A stretch of DNA of 64,000 nt. It comes from Agrobacterium vitis (GTDB lineage: Bacteria; Pseudomonadota; Alphaproteobacteria; Rhizobiales; Rhizobiaceae). The first letter of the stretch is position 1. Each line of letters begins with the position of its first letter. The stretch is taken from assembly GCF_013426735.1 (NCBI RefSeq), contig NZ_AP023272.1:1532501-1596500 (forward strand), given 5' to 3'. The translations under genes were made by a program, and so were the position numbers. The notes under the pieces are model-generated. The model did no database searches and was not told the DNA's origin. It saw only the letters and a list, made by a program, of their open reading frames with translations. Positions 39,116 through 48,805 of this stretch are shown here, piece by piece.

Positions 39116-39174
39116 AACATGATTTATTTAATCATGTTTTTAATCTTGACATAAAAAATCATGTTTAATAAGTG
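39116..39174 (+). promoter_or_regulatory. Receptor promoter with inverted and direct repeats
   Basis: A 9-bp palindrome, AACATGATT-tattt-AATCATGTT (39116-39138), lies just upstream of a -35 TTGACA (39146-39151). AATCATGTTT recurs at 39157-39166, within the 17-base spacer before a possible -10, taagtg (39169-39174). The layout is a typical operator covering a promoter. Regulator unknown; an iron- or haem-responsive one would be expected for this gene. Confidence 0.6.
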
Positions 39175-39295
39175 TCCGAATTAAGGCGCGTCTTTTCTGA
39201 CGGCGGCTTGTTTCGGGGACGACCAATTGCGTGCGAAGCCGGCTGCACTGCCCTGCGGCCGAGGGGTTTCGTGCGCCGTATTGAAAGTTTGCACC

Positions 39296-41482
39296 ATGTC
39301 TTTTCGGGGAATTCGACCTGTTCTGCTTGCCTGCACGGCACTTTGCTCCTTCTATGCGGCCGTGCCTGTCATCGCGCAGGAAGCGGCAAAAACGGCGGAA
39401 AACAGCGGCTCTAATGGCCAGACCGAACTTTCGACCATTACCGTCAAGGGCCAGAAGGTTGTAAAGGGTTCCGTGGAAGACACGCCGGTGGCGACCCATA
39501 CCTCGGCCGAGCAATTGCAGAAGAAGCAGATCGACGATGTCGATGACCTCGGCAATACGGTCGAGCCGAGTGTGACCTATGTGAAGAATTCCAAGAGCGT
39601 CAACATTCGCGGCCTGGAGGCCGACCGGGTGCTGACGACCATCGACGGCATTCCGGTGCCCTATTTCTTCGACACGGTTTATAGCTATGGCGGCGGTGCC
39701 GACACCTATGATTTCAATTCGCTGTCGTCGGTGGACGTGCTGCACAGCGCCGATTCCAGCCGCGCCGGGTCCGGTGCGCTCGGGGGCGCGTTGCTCCTGC
39801 ATACCTATGAGCCGGAGGACCTGATTGGCGATGGCAAGAGCTTTGGCGGTATCGCCAAGCTTGGCTATGATGGCTCGGACCGGTCGCTGACGGCCTCAGG
39901 CGCGATTGCCAAGAAATTCGACAATACCTCGGTGCTGTTCCAGTCCTCCTACAAATACGGCCATGAGACCGAAACAACAGGCGATGTCGGCGGCACCAGG
40001 GGAACGCGGACGGAAGCCGATCCGATGAGCTATAACGACCGCAATTTCCTGTTCAAGATTCGCCAGGAGCTGGAGGGCGGCCATACGATTGGCCTGACAG
40101 CGGAGCATTACGACTATAATTCCAAGAAGGATTATAAGTCCAATACCAGCTACGGCACGACCTATCGCGCCGGTGATTACGATTATATCCAGGACAAGGG
40201 CCGCGACCGGGTTTCGCTTGACTACGTCTATGACAGCACCTCTGCCGACAGCCTGATCGACAGCGCCTTCGCCACCCTCTATTGGCAGCGCGCGACCCGC
40301 GTGGAAGGCACATCCAGCTACCGCCTGACGGCTCCAATCGGCATTTACGAGCGGTCCATGGAAAGCGAACAGCGTGATTACGGGTTCAATGGCTATGCCA
40401 ATTCCGATTTCAGCACTGGTGCTCTGAACCACAAGCTGATCTTTGGCACCGATATTCGCTTCAGCCAGAGCAGCTATTATCTCGCCGGTCAGGACACCTG
40501 CTCAGTCACCTACGTATCCGGTTGCGCCTATTACCACACCAACCAATCCTATTCGCCTGATGTCAATTCCTACAAGCTCGGCGCTTTTGTCGAGGACAAG
40601 ATTTCGCTGGGCAACGGCCCCGTTTCGCTGACGCCTGGCCTGCGTGTCGATTGGTACAAGGAAGACCCGCAGGAGACCGACACCTATAAGGGAACCATGC
40701 CTGAGGGGCAGGATGGTGCCCACCTGTCGCCCAAGCTGCGTGCCGCCTGGCAGGCAACGCCGGATGCGGAGCTTTATGCCCAGTTCTCCACGGCGTTTAA
40801 ATCACCCAACGCCTATCAACTCTATGTCGATTACGACAATTCGCCCCTTTACCGCTCCATTGGTAATCCCGATCTGAAGCCGGAAACCAGCTGGGGCTTC
40901 GATGTCGGTGCCAATCTTGGCAACGAGGATTTCGGTGGCCGGATCAGCGCCTTTACCACCCGCTACAAGAATTTCATCGACACCTCGGACATCATCCGCA
41001 CCACCGGCTATGTGCTTGGGACCTATGAATATATCAACCGCGCCAATGTCCGCATCAGCGGCGTCGAGATCGAGGGCCACAAGACCTTCACCAACGGCAT
41101 CAACCTGCATGGCTCGATGTTCTATGCGCGTGGCGTGGATCTGGATACCGACGAGCTGTTGAGCACGGTAGCGCCGCTGAAAGCCATTGTCGGTGTCGGC
41201 TATGAACGGCAGACCTGGGGCGCGGATGTCAGCCTGGTGGCCGCTGCTGCCGTCTCCGACGACTCCAGCGCGTCCACCAAGCCAGCCGGATACGGCGTCG
41301 TCAATCTGACGGGCTGGTGGGAGCCGGAACAGGCCCAGGGCCTGCGCCTTCAGGCTGGTGTCTACAATCTGTTCGACAAGCAATATTACGACGCGCTTGA
41401 AGTAAAGGACGTCGCTAACGCCAATGCGCTTTACTCCGAGGCCGGTCGTTATTTCAAAATCGCCATCTCTCAGAAGTTCTGA
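39296..41482 (+). CDS. TonB-dependent haem/haemoglobin-type receptor
   Basis: Outer-membrane receptor of 728 residues. A signal peptide (MSFRGIRPVLLACTAL, cleavage near PVIAQ) leads to a TonB box LSTITVKGQ, then a plug domain with VNIRGLEADRVLTTIDGIPVP and SSRAGSGALGGALL. The barrel ends with the aromatic YFKIAISQKF, the usual C-terminal Phe. FKSPNAYQLYVDYDN and NPDLKPETSWGFDVGANL mark the haemoglobin/transferrin/lactoferrin group. The start was chosen at the ATG giving a signal peptide. No hmuPSTUV genes are adjacent; the upstream palindromes may mediate iron control. Confidence 0.85.
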   Translation: MSFRGIRPVLLACTALCSFYAAVPVIAQEAAKTAENSGSNGQTELSTITVKGQKVVKGSVEDTPVATHTSAEQLQKKQIDDVDDLGNTVEPSVTYVKNSKSVNIRGLEADRVLTTIDGIPVPYFFDTVYSYGGGADTYDFNSLSSVDVLHSADSSRAGSGALGGALLLHTYEPEDLIGDGKSFGGIAKLGYDGSDRSLTASGAIAKKFDNTSVLFQSSYKYGHETETTGDVGGTRGTRTEADPMSYNDRNFLFKIRQELEGGHTIGLTAEHYDYNSKKDYKSNTSYGTTYRAGDYDYIQDKGRDRVSLDYVYDSTSADSLIDSAFATLYWQRATRVEGTSSYRLTAPIGIYERSMESEQRDYGFNGYANSDFSTGALNHKLIFGTDIRFSQSSYYLAGQDTCSVTYVSGCAYYHTNQSYSPDVNSYKLGAFVEDKISLGNGPVSLTPGLRVDWYKEDPQETDTYKGTMPEGQDGAHLSPKLRAAWQATPDAELYAQFSTAFKSPNAYQLYVDYDNSPLYRSIGNPDLKPETSWGFDVGANLGNEDFGGRISAFTTRYKNFIDTSDIIRTTGYVLGTYEYINRANVRISGVEIEGHKTFTNGINLHGSMFYARGVDLDTDELLSTVAPLKAIVGVGYERQTWGADVSLVAAAAVSDDSSASTKPAGYGVVNLTGWWEPEQAQGLRLQAGVYNLFDKQYYDALEVKDVANANALYSEAGRYFKIAISQKF

Positions 41483-41497
41483 GAGAGCCGGGTTCGA

Positions 41498-42457
41498 TCA
41501 ATTCGGCTCCTGACAGACGCGGTAATCGTTGCGGCGTTTGATCAGGTCGAGATGCATATGGTCCTTATGGGTCTCATCGGCTCCGGGTGCCAGAACGGTG
41601 GTGAAATACAGGCAGGCTGAGGAATTGATGGTGCGCTGGAACGCGCCGGGCAGGGTTGGTTCGCTGTCCGGCACGATCTTCATCGGAACATCGCCTTTTT
41701 CAAATTCGAAACCGGCAATATCCAGCGCATTGCCCTTGGCATGTTCGGACATCTTGCCATCGCTGCGGCTATTGCGGTTACGGCAGATATAGGAGGAGGC
41801 CTGGTCCACGGCCTTCAGCCTACCTTTGTCGGGAAGGGCCTGATCGGCGGCGGGAATAACCAGCGTGCGCATCCATTCCGACAATTCCAACGCCGCCGCG
41901 CAGCGGAGAGTTGCCTTCGGCTTCAGGCTGACGCCCGGCAGGATATCCGTCACCTCCAGCGGCTTGTCGATGCCACAACCATCGCCGTCATCGATCCGGG
42001 GCCGTTCGGTAAATTGCGCGCCCGCCGCCTTCAGATCCTTAAGGCACTGCCCATAGGCCTCCGGGTCCTCCGTCATGATTGGGGGAGGCGGTGCGGGTGC
42101 CGGAGCTGGTGTGGGGGCCGGTGCCGGTTCTGCCGATGCTGGCGGAGGCGGAGCAGGTGAGGCCGGAGCAGGGGAAGGGGTAGGGCTTGGCGCGGCGGGT
42201 GAGGGCGTCGGCACGGGAACAGTGTCCGGTGCCGGAACCAGGGCGGATTTATCGCCGGGCTTGCCGACGTCATCTTTTGTGTCTGGATCTTTTGTATCTG
42301 GGCCTTTAACGCCAGAGGAAGCATCTGGCGTATCGGTTGCGGTTTTCGGTTTGCTATCGGGCACGGGTCCCTGCTCGGGAAGGGCGTCTTTTGGAGGGAG
42401 AGATGCGCCGCTCAGGCATATCAGGCTTAAGGCCAGCAGCAGCGTTTTGCATCTCAT
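41498..42457 (-). CDS. Secreted extensin-like protein with Pro-rich linker
   Basis: Protein of 319 residues. Signal peptide MRCKTLLLALSLICLSGA, then an acidic Asp/Pro/Lys linker (KGPDTKDPDTKDD) and a long Pro-Ala-rich region (residues about 70-125), then an extensin-like C-terminal domain with SEHAKGNALDIAGFEF and ETHKDHMHLDLI. These two motifs match the metal site of the LAS/M15 peptidase fold (H-x6-D and H-x-H), so it may act on peptidoglycan; that is inference. Start at the second ATG. Convergent with the TonB receptor. Confidence 0.8.
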   Translation of the reverse strand: MRCKTLLLALSLICLSGASLPPKDALPEQGPVPDSKPKTATDTPDASSGVKGPDTKDPDTKDDVGKPGDKSALVPAPDTVPVPTPSPAAPSPTPSPAPASPAPPPPASAEPAPAPTPAPAPAPPPPIMTEDPEAYGQCLKDLKAAGAQFTERPRIDDGDGCGIDKPLEVTDILPGVSLKPKATLRCAAALELSEWMRTLVIPAADQALPDKGRLKAVDQASSYICRNRNSRSDGKMSEHAKGNALDIAGFEFEKGDVPMKIVPDSEPTLPGAFQRTINSSACLYFTTVLAPGADETHKDHMHLDLIKRRNDYRVCQEPN

Positions 42458-42601
42458 CGAGTCGTCCCCCAAGGTTTGTCGCTGGAGGGAACGTTTGAGC
42501 CTGCATTTGGTTTCAGTGACTTACGCCCGCTGCTGCATATGGTTTATTGCTACTGGACGATAGACTGCCTTGAATAGAGGTTTGGGTATAGCGTTGGAGT
42601 G

Positions 42602-44053
42602 TCACGTCCCGCAAAAGGTTCGCGCCACTCTCTCTTCCGCTTTCGGCGGCACTCTGAGATCCGCGGTGTCTTCCAATTCTTCAAATGGCCGTTCCAGTGC
42701 TTGTGTCAGCCGTTCAAAGAACGAATAATCCTCATAGACCGCCGCCGAAATTGCCTCCTCAATGCGGTGGTTGCGGGGGATGAGGGCAGGGTTGATGGTT
42801 TGCATCTCGGCTTCGATCATCTCTGCCGGGCGCTCCGTGCCAAGCCTTGCGCGCCAACGGATCAGCCAGGCGATCAGCGCGTCGGTTTCCGGGAAGAGAT
42901 CCTGTGCCACGCCGCCTCCGGCAATCCTGCCGAGCTGGCGGAAGGTCAAGGTGAAATCGGCCTCATGGGTCTGCATCAGGCCAAGGAAATCGTTGATCAG
43001 CGCCAGATCGGCTTCATCAGTACCGGTCACGCCCAGCTTGGCGCGGAAGGCGGCCAGCCAATAGGTCTGGAACACTTCGCCGAAGCGGGCCAGCGCCGCA
43101 TTGGCGTCTTCCACGGCCTTGTCCTCGCCGCCGTCAAACAGCGGCAGCAGGCATTCGGCCAGCCGCGCCATGTTCCATTGGCCAATGCCGGGCTGGTTGG
43201 CATAGGCATAGCGGCCGCGCTGGTCGATGGAGGAAAACACCTTTTTCGGATTATACTCATCCAGAAAAGCGCAGGGGCCAAAATCGATGGTTTCGCCTGA
43301 CACCGCGACATTGTCGGTATTCATCACCCCATGGATGAAGCCGATCGAGAGCCAGCGGGCAATCAGCGCGGCCTGCCGGTCGGCAATGGCGTTCAGCAGT
43401 GCCAGATAGCGGTTGTCGGCGTCTTTGAGGATGGGATAGTGCCGGTCGATGACATGATCGGCCAATGCCTTCAGGCTGTCATTATCCTGCCGTGCAGCGA
43501 AGAACTGGAACGTGCCGACACGAATATGGCTGGCAGCAACCCGCGTCAGCACGGCACCCGGCAGCGCGACTTCGCGTCTTACCGGCTGGCCGGTGGCAAC
43601 GGCGGCGAGCGCCCGTGTGGTGGGAAGGCCAAGCGCATGCATGGCCTCCGAGACGATATATTCGCGGATGACAGGGCCAAGCGCTGCGCGCCCGTCGCCA
43701 TTGCGGGAAAAGGGCGTGGGGCCTGCGCCTTTCAGCTGGATATCACGCCGCCGTCCGTGACGATCCAGCACTTCGCCAAGCAGAATGGCGCGGCCATCCC
43801 CCAATTGCGGCACGAAATTGCCGAATTGGTGCCCGGCATAGGCCATGGCCAGCGGGCTGGCACCCTGGACGATACGGTTGCCGGAAAAGATCTCCGCCAG
43901 CGCAGCGTCATCCTTGCCCTGCATGTCCAGGCCTAATTCCTGCGCAAGCGCATGGTTGAACCGGATCAACTTCGGCTGTGCCACGGGTTGCGGCAGAACG
44001 GCGGCGTGAAACGGCTCCGGCAGACGGGCGTAGCTATTGTCAAAGGCAAACAT
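42602..44053 (-). CDS. selO: SelO/YdiU protein adenylyltransferase
   Basis: Pseudokinase-fold enzyme of 483 residues that transfers AMP from ATP to proteins and is linked to redox control. Family motifs are GAGPTPFSRNGDGRAALG, EYIVSEAMHALGLPTTRALA, HGVMNTDNVAVSGETIDFGP and AFLDEYNPK. The C-terminus is RTFCGT: a Cys near the end at the position where eukaryotic SelO has selenocysteine. The start gives MFAFDNSYARLPEPFHAAV; a frame six codons longer exists. Stands alone. Confidence 0.95.
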   Translation of the reverse strand: MFAFDNSYARLPEPFHAAVLPQPVAQPKLIRFNHALAQELGLDMQGKDDAALAEIFSGNRIVQGASPLAMAYAGHQFGNFVPQLGDGRAILLGEVLDRHGRRRDIQLKGAGPTPFSRNGDGRAALGPVIREYIVSEAMHALGLPTTRALAAVATGQPVRREVALPGAVLTRVAASHIRVGTFQFFAARQDNDSLKALADHVIDRHYPILKDADNRYLALLNAIADRQAALIARWLSIGFIHGVMNTDNVAVSGETIDFGPCAFLDEYNPKKVFSSIDQRGRYAYANQPGIGQWNMARLAECLLPLFDGGEDKAVEDANAALARFGEVFQTYWLAAFRAKLGVTGTDEADLALINDFLGLMQTHEADFTLTFRQLGRIAGGGVAQDLFPETDALIAWLIRWRARLGTERPAEMIEAEMQTINPALIPRNHRIEEAISAAVYEDYSFFERLTQALERPFEELEDTADLRVPPKAEERVARTFCGT

Positions 44054-44258
44054 CTGAGTTTCTCCGGGCAACGTTCATTCGTTTATATGTGGCGCAGCGA
44101 CATGGGAGTGCAAGGCAAGACCTGTGACGAAGCCGCATCCCCGGCAAATTGCGCATGGACAATTGAAAATTGCTTACGTTACAGTCACGGCTGACATAAA
44201 GAGAAAACCGGCGGGACCGAATCCCGGACGCCAGGTTGACCAAAAAGAGGGACTGTTG

Positions 44259-44831
44259 ATGTTCAAGCGCATTTCATTCACCGCTGCCATTTTCGCCAGC
44301 GCGGCCGCTCCGGCCTTCGCCCATCTTAATCCTGTCGAACACGGCTCGGTTCTGGCCGGGATTTCCCATCCGCTAACCGGACCTGATCATATCATGGCGA
44401 TGGTTGCCGTCGGTCTTTGGGCGTCTCAGCAGGGTGGCAAGGCGCTCTATGCTGTGCCTGCTGCTTTCATCGGTACCATGGCCATCGGCTTTCTTCTGGC
44501 GCTGGCAGGGGTCCATCTTCCCTTCGTTGAGCCGGCCATTCTGGCGTCCGTCATGGCTCTCGGCCTGCTGGTGGCAACTGCCGTGCGCCTGCCTGCTGTT
44601 GGTGCTTCTGCTGTTGTCGCTCTTTTCGCGCTGTTCCATGGCTATGCGCATGGCACCGAACTGGCTGGCGCTGGTGCGCTGGAATTCGGCCTCGGCTTCC
44701 TGATCGCTACCGCCGCCCTGCATGCAGTCGGTATTGGCCTTGGCGTCGGTCTCAACCGTTTTGGTCCGCGCATCACCCGGCTGCTCGGCGTGGCCACGGC
44801 TCTCGGTGGCGCGGCCCTGATGCTGGGCTGA
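44259..44831 (+). CDS. HupE/UreJ family membrane protein
   Basis: Inner-membrane protein of 190 residues, likely a nickel/cobalt-type permease. It begins MFKRISFTAAIFASAAAPAFAHLNPVEHGS, a cleavable signal sequence, then GISHPLTGPDHIMAMVAVGLWA with the conserved HPxxGxDH metal motif, and FALFHGYAHGTEL in the second half. About six membrane segments. No urease or hydrogenase gene is present nearby, so a role in nickel supply is uncertain. RBS AGAGGGA. Strong terminator after the stop. Confidence 0.88.
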   Translation: MFKRISFTAAIFASAAAPAFAHLNPVEHGSVLAGISHPLTGPDHIMAMVAVGLWASQQGGKALYAVPAAFIGTMAIGFLLALAGVHLPFVEPAILASVMALGLLVATAVRLPAVGASAVVALFALFHGYAHGTELAGAGALEFGLGFLIATAALHAVGIGLGVGLNRFGPRITRLLGVATALGGAALMLG

Positions 44832-44855
44832 TAGTTCATTCAAGCTAAAACCAGC

Positions 44856-44882
44856 AACGGCGGGAGAAATCCCGCCGTTTTT
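44856..44882 (+). terminator. Rho-independent terminator after hupE-like gene
   Basis: Ten-bp perfect stem AACGGCGGGA / TCCCGCCGTT with a gaaa tetraloop, then ttttt. Confidence 0.9.
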
Positions 44883-44987
44883 CGTCGTGGACCAGAACAG
44901 GTTACATATTTGTAATTCACAAGGGCTTGGAACAGCCATGATTGCCACCCTAGATCATGGTCAGTTATATCATCGGAGATGAGATCC

Positions 44988-45818
44988 ATGTCACCGGAAG
45001 AGCGCCAGTTACTGACCCAATTGTTTGACCGTGTGCGCCAGGCGTCTTCAACGCCGCGCGACCGTGAGGCGGAAAGCCTGATCGAAGGCGAATTGCGCAG
45101 CCAGCCCTATGCCACCTATTATCTGGCCCAGGCCGTGATTATTCAGGAAAAAGGCCTGGAGGCCGCGACGGCCAAGATCCGCGATCTCGAAGACCAGATT
45201 GCCCGTTTGCAGGATGAACTGTCCCGCAGTCAGGCCCAACCGCCCGCTCAGCAACAAAGCGGTGGTTTCCTCGGTGGCATCAGTTCTATTTTTGGAGGCG
45301 GCAGCCAAGCGCCTGCTCCATCCCGCAATGCCGGGCCTTGGGGTGCCGCGCCAGCGCAGAACCGTGGCTATGACGATTACAGCCGCAGCGCCCCGCCACA
45401 ATCCGGCCCTTGGGGTGGACAAGCCCCAGCAGGGAACTCATGGCAGCAAATGGGGCAACAACCAGCCGCAGCCCCAGCCGGTGGTGGCTTTCTGCGCGGC
45501 GCCTTGACCACGGCAGCGGGCGTTGCCGGTGGCGTGCTGGTGGCCGATGCGGTGCGCGATATCTTCACCACCCACGGCGGCGGTTTCGGCAATATGCTGG
45601 GAGCTGGCGGCATGGGGGGAATGGCTCAAGCGCCGGTCGAGGAAACCATCATCAACAACAATACCTATAATATCACCGAAAACGGCCGCGACGATACGCC
45701 CGCTCAAAATGATGACAGCGGCGTCCAGCAGGCCAGCCTGGACACTGATAATGACAGCTATGACAATAGCAGCTTTGATGACAGTGATTTCGGTGGCGAT
45801 GACAGCATGAATGCGTGA
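44988..45818 (+). CDS. DUF2076 family protein
   Basis: Protein of 276 residues. N-terminal coiled-coil region (SPEERQLLTQLFDRVRQ, then AATAKIRDLEDQIARLQDELS) is typical of DUF2076. The middle is low-complexity Gly/Pro/Ala/Gln (GGFLGGISSIFGGGSQ, QQPAAAPAGGG), followed by LRGALTTAAGVAGGVLVADAVRD and an acidic Asp/Ser tail (DNDSYDNSSFDDSDFGGDD). Periplasmic-ligand-binding-sensor-like annotation is common for these but unproven. Cytoplasmic by lack of signal peptide. A hairpin at 45847-45883 follows. Confidence 0.78.
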   Translation: MSPEERQLLTQLFDRVRQASSTPRDREAESLIEGELRSQPYATYYLAQAVIIQEKGLEAATAKIRDLEDQIARLQDELSRSQAQPPAQQQSGGFLGGISSIFGGGSQAPAPSRNAGPWGAAPAQNRGYDDYSRSAPPQSGPWGGQAPAGNSWQQMGQQPAAAPAGGGFLRGALTTAAGVAGGVLVADAVRDIFTTHGGGFGNMLGAGGMGGMAQAPVEETIINNNTYNITENGRDDTPAQNDDSGVQQASLDTDNDSYDNSSFDDSDFGGDDSMNA

Positions 45819-45846
45819 GTGCGCCTTAATCGTCTATGAAACAAGG

Positions 45847-45883
45847 GCGCGTAGAAAGGCAGCTATACGGCTTTTCTACGCGC
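45847..45883. terminator. Hairpin after the DUF2076 gene
   Basis: Eleven-bp stem GCGCGTAGAAA / TTTCTACGCGC with a 15-base loop, about 30 bases past the DUF2076 stop and 85 before the end of the convergent gene; no long T-tract. Confidence 0.55.
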
Positions 45884-45968
45884 TTTGCGCAGGCGCTGGG
45901 ACTCAATCAGCGCGATTGATCTGAAATCAAAAAAACATCTTCTCCATTGGCCCCGAACGATACCACTG

Positions 45969-47021
45969 TTAGCGGGGCCGAATAAACTGGGGAAGCGGCG
46001 TACCGTCTTTGATGACGTCGCCATACGAGAAAGACTGCTCGGGCATATACAGCTCAACGCGGCGATTGATTTCGGCTAGAAAGTCGAGATCGAGATAAAC
46101 TTGCGGATCAATTGCTGAAAAGGTCAGACCCATGGCCGGGCCAAGATACAGCAATGCATCCGCTGTTGCGCCATTGAGCGTGTGCGTGAGGCACCTTTGC
46201 ACCTCGGCAAGCTTCTCATTCCCAGGCGGTTCCTGATCGAAAGTCTTGAATTCAGGATCAACGAGCATGTCATGTAGCAGCGTCCCTTTGACCGGCCCGA
46301 CCAGAGCTGGCGTTGGCCAGTCGCCACATAACGCTTCGAATTTCTCAATGCAGGCCTTATTTGTGAAACCAGTATAGGGCACGACAAGAAACAGAGATTC
46401 TGGATAGTCCTGTTCAATCAGGCCAAGCAAAGTCGGCACATACGTGTCATTTTGCGGAACGTAAAATCCCGCGCGCTGGAAGTGAGCGTATCCGTAGATC
46501 ACCACAGCTTTTTCACCCTTGTTCAGGATCTGCTGCTTGATCAATTCCGCCGGATGACTGTCGCGGGTTTCCGCCAGCGGATATAGATCCTCGCGCGTAT
46601 GGATCGCCGACCAGTCAATAGGAGGCTCACCCAGCCAAACGCGGATTTGCTGCTCTGGAGGTAACTTAAGATTGGCAGCCCGAACCGCCGCATAAAACCA
46701 CATGAAACTCAGAGACCAAACGGTGGGGAGCCAGCCGACAACGTCGGTCCACACTCGACGCAATTCGGGATAAGGGACCGCTTCTCCAGCGACAAAGCGG
46801 TCAACGATCGGCTGGGCGGCGGCTCCGCCAAATTCGACAACGACGTTGCGCACATCGCGAGCGAACCTGGGATCGCTTACGAGATCAGCATAGAATGCGG
46901 CCTGCTGCGCCAATCCGTGGTAATCGCCAATGCCGACCAGTGCATGTGTTTCGAATGCTGACAATATCGCGTCAATCGCTGGCTCTGCTGTAGGTGACGA
47001 CCTCGGATTGCCGGAGCTCAT
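45969..47021 (-). CDS. Unknown protein, possible EreA/ChaN-like fold
   Basis: Protein of 350 residues without signal peptide or membrane span. The opening ETHALVGIGDYHGLAQQAAFYADL with a following NVVVEFGGAAAQPIVDRFVAG resembles the first strands of erythromycin-esterase-like and ChaN haem-binding proteins (a short strand ending in Gly-[DE]-x-H, then a strand ending in Glu). VVIYGYAHFQRAG further on fits a third active-site His. I cannot assign a substrate. It stands alone and has ordinary codon use for the region, though AT is slightly higher. Confidence 0.6.
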   Translation of the reverse strand: MSSGNPRSSPTAEPAIDAILSAFETHALVGIGDYHGLAQQAAFYADLVSDPRFARDVRNVVVEFGGAAAQPIVDRFVAGEAVPYPELRRVWTDVVGWLPTVWSLSFMWFYAAVRAANLKLPPEQQIRVWLGEPPIDWSAIHTREDLYPLAETRDSHPAELIKQQILNKGEKAVVIYGYAHFQRAGFYVPQNDTYVPTLLGLIEQDYPESLFLVVPYTGFTNKACIEKFEALCGDWPTPALVGPVKGTLLHDMLVDPEFKTFDQEPPGNEKLAEVQRCLTHTLNGATADALLYLGPAMGLTFSAIDPQVYLDLDFLAEINRRVELYMPEQSFSYGDVIKDGTPLPQFIRPR

Positions 47022-47227
47022 GTGTAACCCTGTGTTCTCTCTTGGCGGGTACGATCACGGCATCAGCGGTAGATCAATCCGCAGTTAACATCCAGTTCTT
47101 GTATCGGTCGCGATCCAGCTTAACTGGCCGATTTTTTGTTATGATGTATTACTGAACGGAATTCAACCAATCGTACTCACTTCAGGGCAGATTGCAGATC
47201 AACGAAAGTCCGATCCGCTTGAAAATC

Positions 47228-47692
47228 TCACCCCCGGCCACGATAGGTCGGCACACCTTGATCCGGCAACCAGACACCCTTCGGCACTTCTCCGGTCTGC
47301 CAGAACACATCAATGGGAATACCGCCGCGTGGATACCAATAGGCGCCGATCCGCAGCCATTTCGGGTCGAGAAGCTCCACCAGCCGCTTGGCGATGTAGA
47401 TCGAGCAATCCTCGTGGAAGGAGCCGTGATTGCGGAATGAGGTCATGAACAGTTTCAGCGACTTGGATTCCACCAGGAAATCGCCGGGAATATAATCGAT
47501 GACGATATGGGCGAAATCCGGCTGGCCGGTCATCGGGCAGAGCGAGGTGAATTCCGGCGCGGTGAAGCGCACGACGTAATCGGTTCCGGCATTGGTATTG
47601 GGAACCCGTTCCAGCACCGCGGTCTCAGGGCTGGTCGGCGCATCCACCTGGCGGCCCAATTGCGACAGGCCGGAAACATCGGTCTTGCTCAT
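47228..47692 (-). CDS. queF: NADPH-dependent preQ0 reductase QueF
   Basis: Reduces 7-cyano-7-deazaguanine to preQ1 in queuosine synthesis. Type I QueF of 154 residues: active-site Cys in [15 protein letters not shown], Asp just after it, and [22 protein letters not shown], the conserved Glu/His binding preQ0. The T-fold is complete. It overlaps the upstream CDF gene by four bases (ATGA), so the pair is co-translated although the functions look unrelated. Confidence 0.96.
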   Translation of the reverse strand: MSKTDVSGLSQLGRQVDAPTSPETAVLERVPNTNAGTDYVVRFTAPEFTSLCPMTGQPDFAHIVIDYIPGDFLVESKSLKLFMTSFRNHGSFHEDCSIYIAKRLVELLDPKWLRIGAYWYPRGGIPIDVFWQTGEVPKGVWLPDQGVPTYRGRG

Positions 47693-48606
47693 GCATGTTC
47701 TCCTTCAATAACTTTGACACGGACGCCATGCGCCTCTTCGCTTTCCGGCTCCACATGAATCGTCACCCGCGCGCCCGGCTGCACGGCTTGCACCGCCGCT
47801 TCCAGCCTGTCGCAAATCTCATGCGCCTCGCCCACCGGCATCACGGCTGGCACGACGAGATCGAAACCAACAAAGGTCGCTGCCCCAGCCCGGCGGGTGC
47901 GCAGGTAATGCACCCCGAGCGAGCCACTGGCGTGATCGGCAATCGCCTTCTTGATCGCGTCTTCTTCTGCTGGTTCAACCGCCTTGTCCATCAAGCCATC
48001 GACCGAATGGCTGATCACTTTCCAGCCCTGATAGATGATGTTGCAGGCCACTAAAATAGCCAATAGCGGATCGAGAATGGCATAACCGGTGATCACCACC
48101 AGAACAAGACCGATCAGCACGCCAACCGATGTCACCACATCCGACATGATATGCTGCCCATCCGCCGTCAGGGCAGGAGACCGGTTGGCCTTGCCGACCC
48201 GGATCAGGATCGTCGCCCAGACCGCATTGACGACACCGGCGGTAAAATTGATTGCCAGGCCAAGCGCCGGTGCATCCAGCATGGTTGGCGCTTCAAGGGC
48301 GGCCACCGCCTCCTTCATGATCAGCAGCGCGGCAATGACGATCAGCACGCCCTCGATAACAGCCGAAATATATTCGGCCTTGTGATGCCCATAGGGATGG
48401 TCATGGTCGGCAGGCTTCTGGGCATAGCCGATCACGAAATAGGCGATGAAAGCCGCCACCACATTGACGGTGGATTCCAACCCATCCGACAGCAGCGCCA
48501 CCGACCCCGTGACCCACCAGGCCAGGAGCTTCAGGCCCAGCACGCCGAAAGATAGCGGAATGCCCCAGAAGGCCAGACGCTTGACGATAGGATTATGCTC
48601 GGACAT
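47689..48606 (-). CDS. Cation diffusion facilitator transporter
   Basis: Inner-membrane divalent-metal exporter of 305 residues with six membrane segments. The first metal site is visible in [16 protein letters not shown] and the paired [33 protein letters not shown] is the His-rich loop after segment 2. The C-terminal cytoplasmic domain has [22 protein letters not shown]. The ferrous/zinc/manganese preference cannot be decided. ATG chosen is the second of two. It precedes and overlaps queF. Confidence 0.92.
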   Translation of the reverse strand: MSEHNPIVKRLAFWGIPLSFGVLGLKLLAWWVTGSVALLSDGLESTVNVVAAFIAYFVIGYAQKPADHDHPYGHHKAEYISAVIEGVLIVIAALLIMKEAVAALEAPTMLDAPALGLAINFTAGVVNAVWATILIRVGKANRSPALTADGQHIMSDVVTSVGVLIGLVLVVITGYAILDPLLAILVACNIIYQGWKVISHSVDGLMDKAVEPAEEDAIKKAIADHASGSLGVHYLRTRRAGAATFVGFDLVVPAVMPVGEAHEICDRLEAAVQAVQPGARVTIHVEPESEEAHGVRVKVIEGEHA

Positions 48607-48662
48607 CACGCCCACTCCTGCATTTGCGAACCAGTTGCAAAATTCATGCCCTTAAGACGGCA

Positions 48663-48695
48663 AAACCGCCCAAGCCTGCAAAGGCTGGACGGTTT
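48663..48695 (-). terminator. Terminator of the trpE-GNAT unit
   Basis: On the minus strand AAACCGTCCAGCC ... GGCTTGGGCGGTTT with two mismatches, ending in TTTTG, about 110 bases past the acetyltransferase stop. Confidence 0.6.
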
Positions 48696-48805
48696 ATGAT
48701 GGGTCTCATATCCTTGATATCTGCTAATCTGTCAAACCCGAAGGATGGATAATCCAAAGCGGCGTTAACAAATAGTAGATATTGCTAATTAATGTGCGAT
48801 GAAGA

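Noticed and set aside
44259..44831. HupE/UreJ as part of a urease or hydrogenase cluster
   Set aside because: No ure or hup genes are found on either side.
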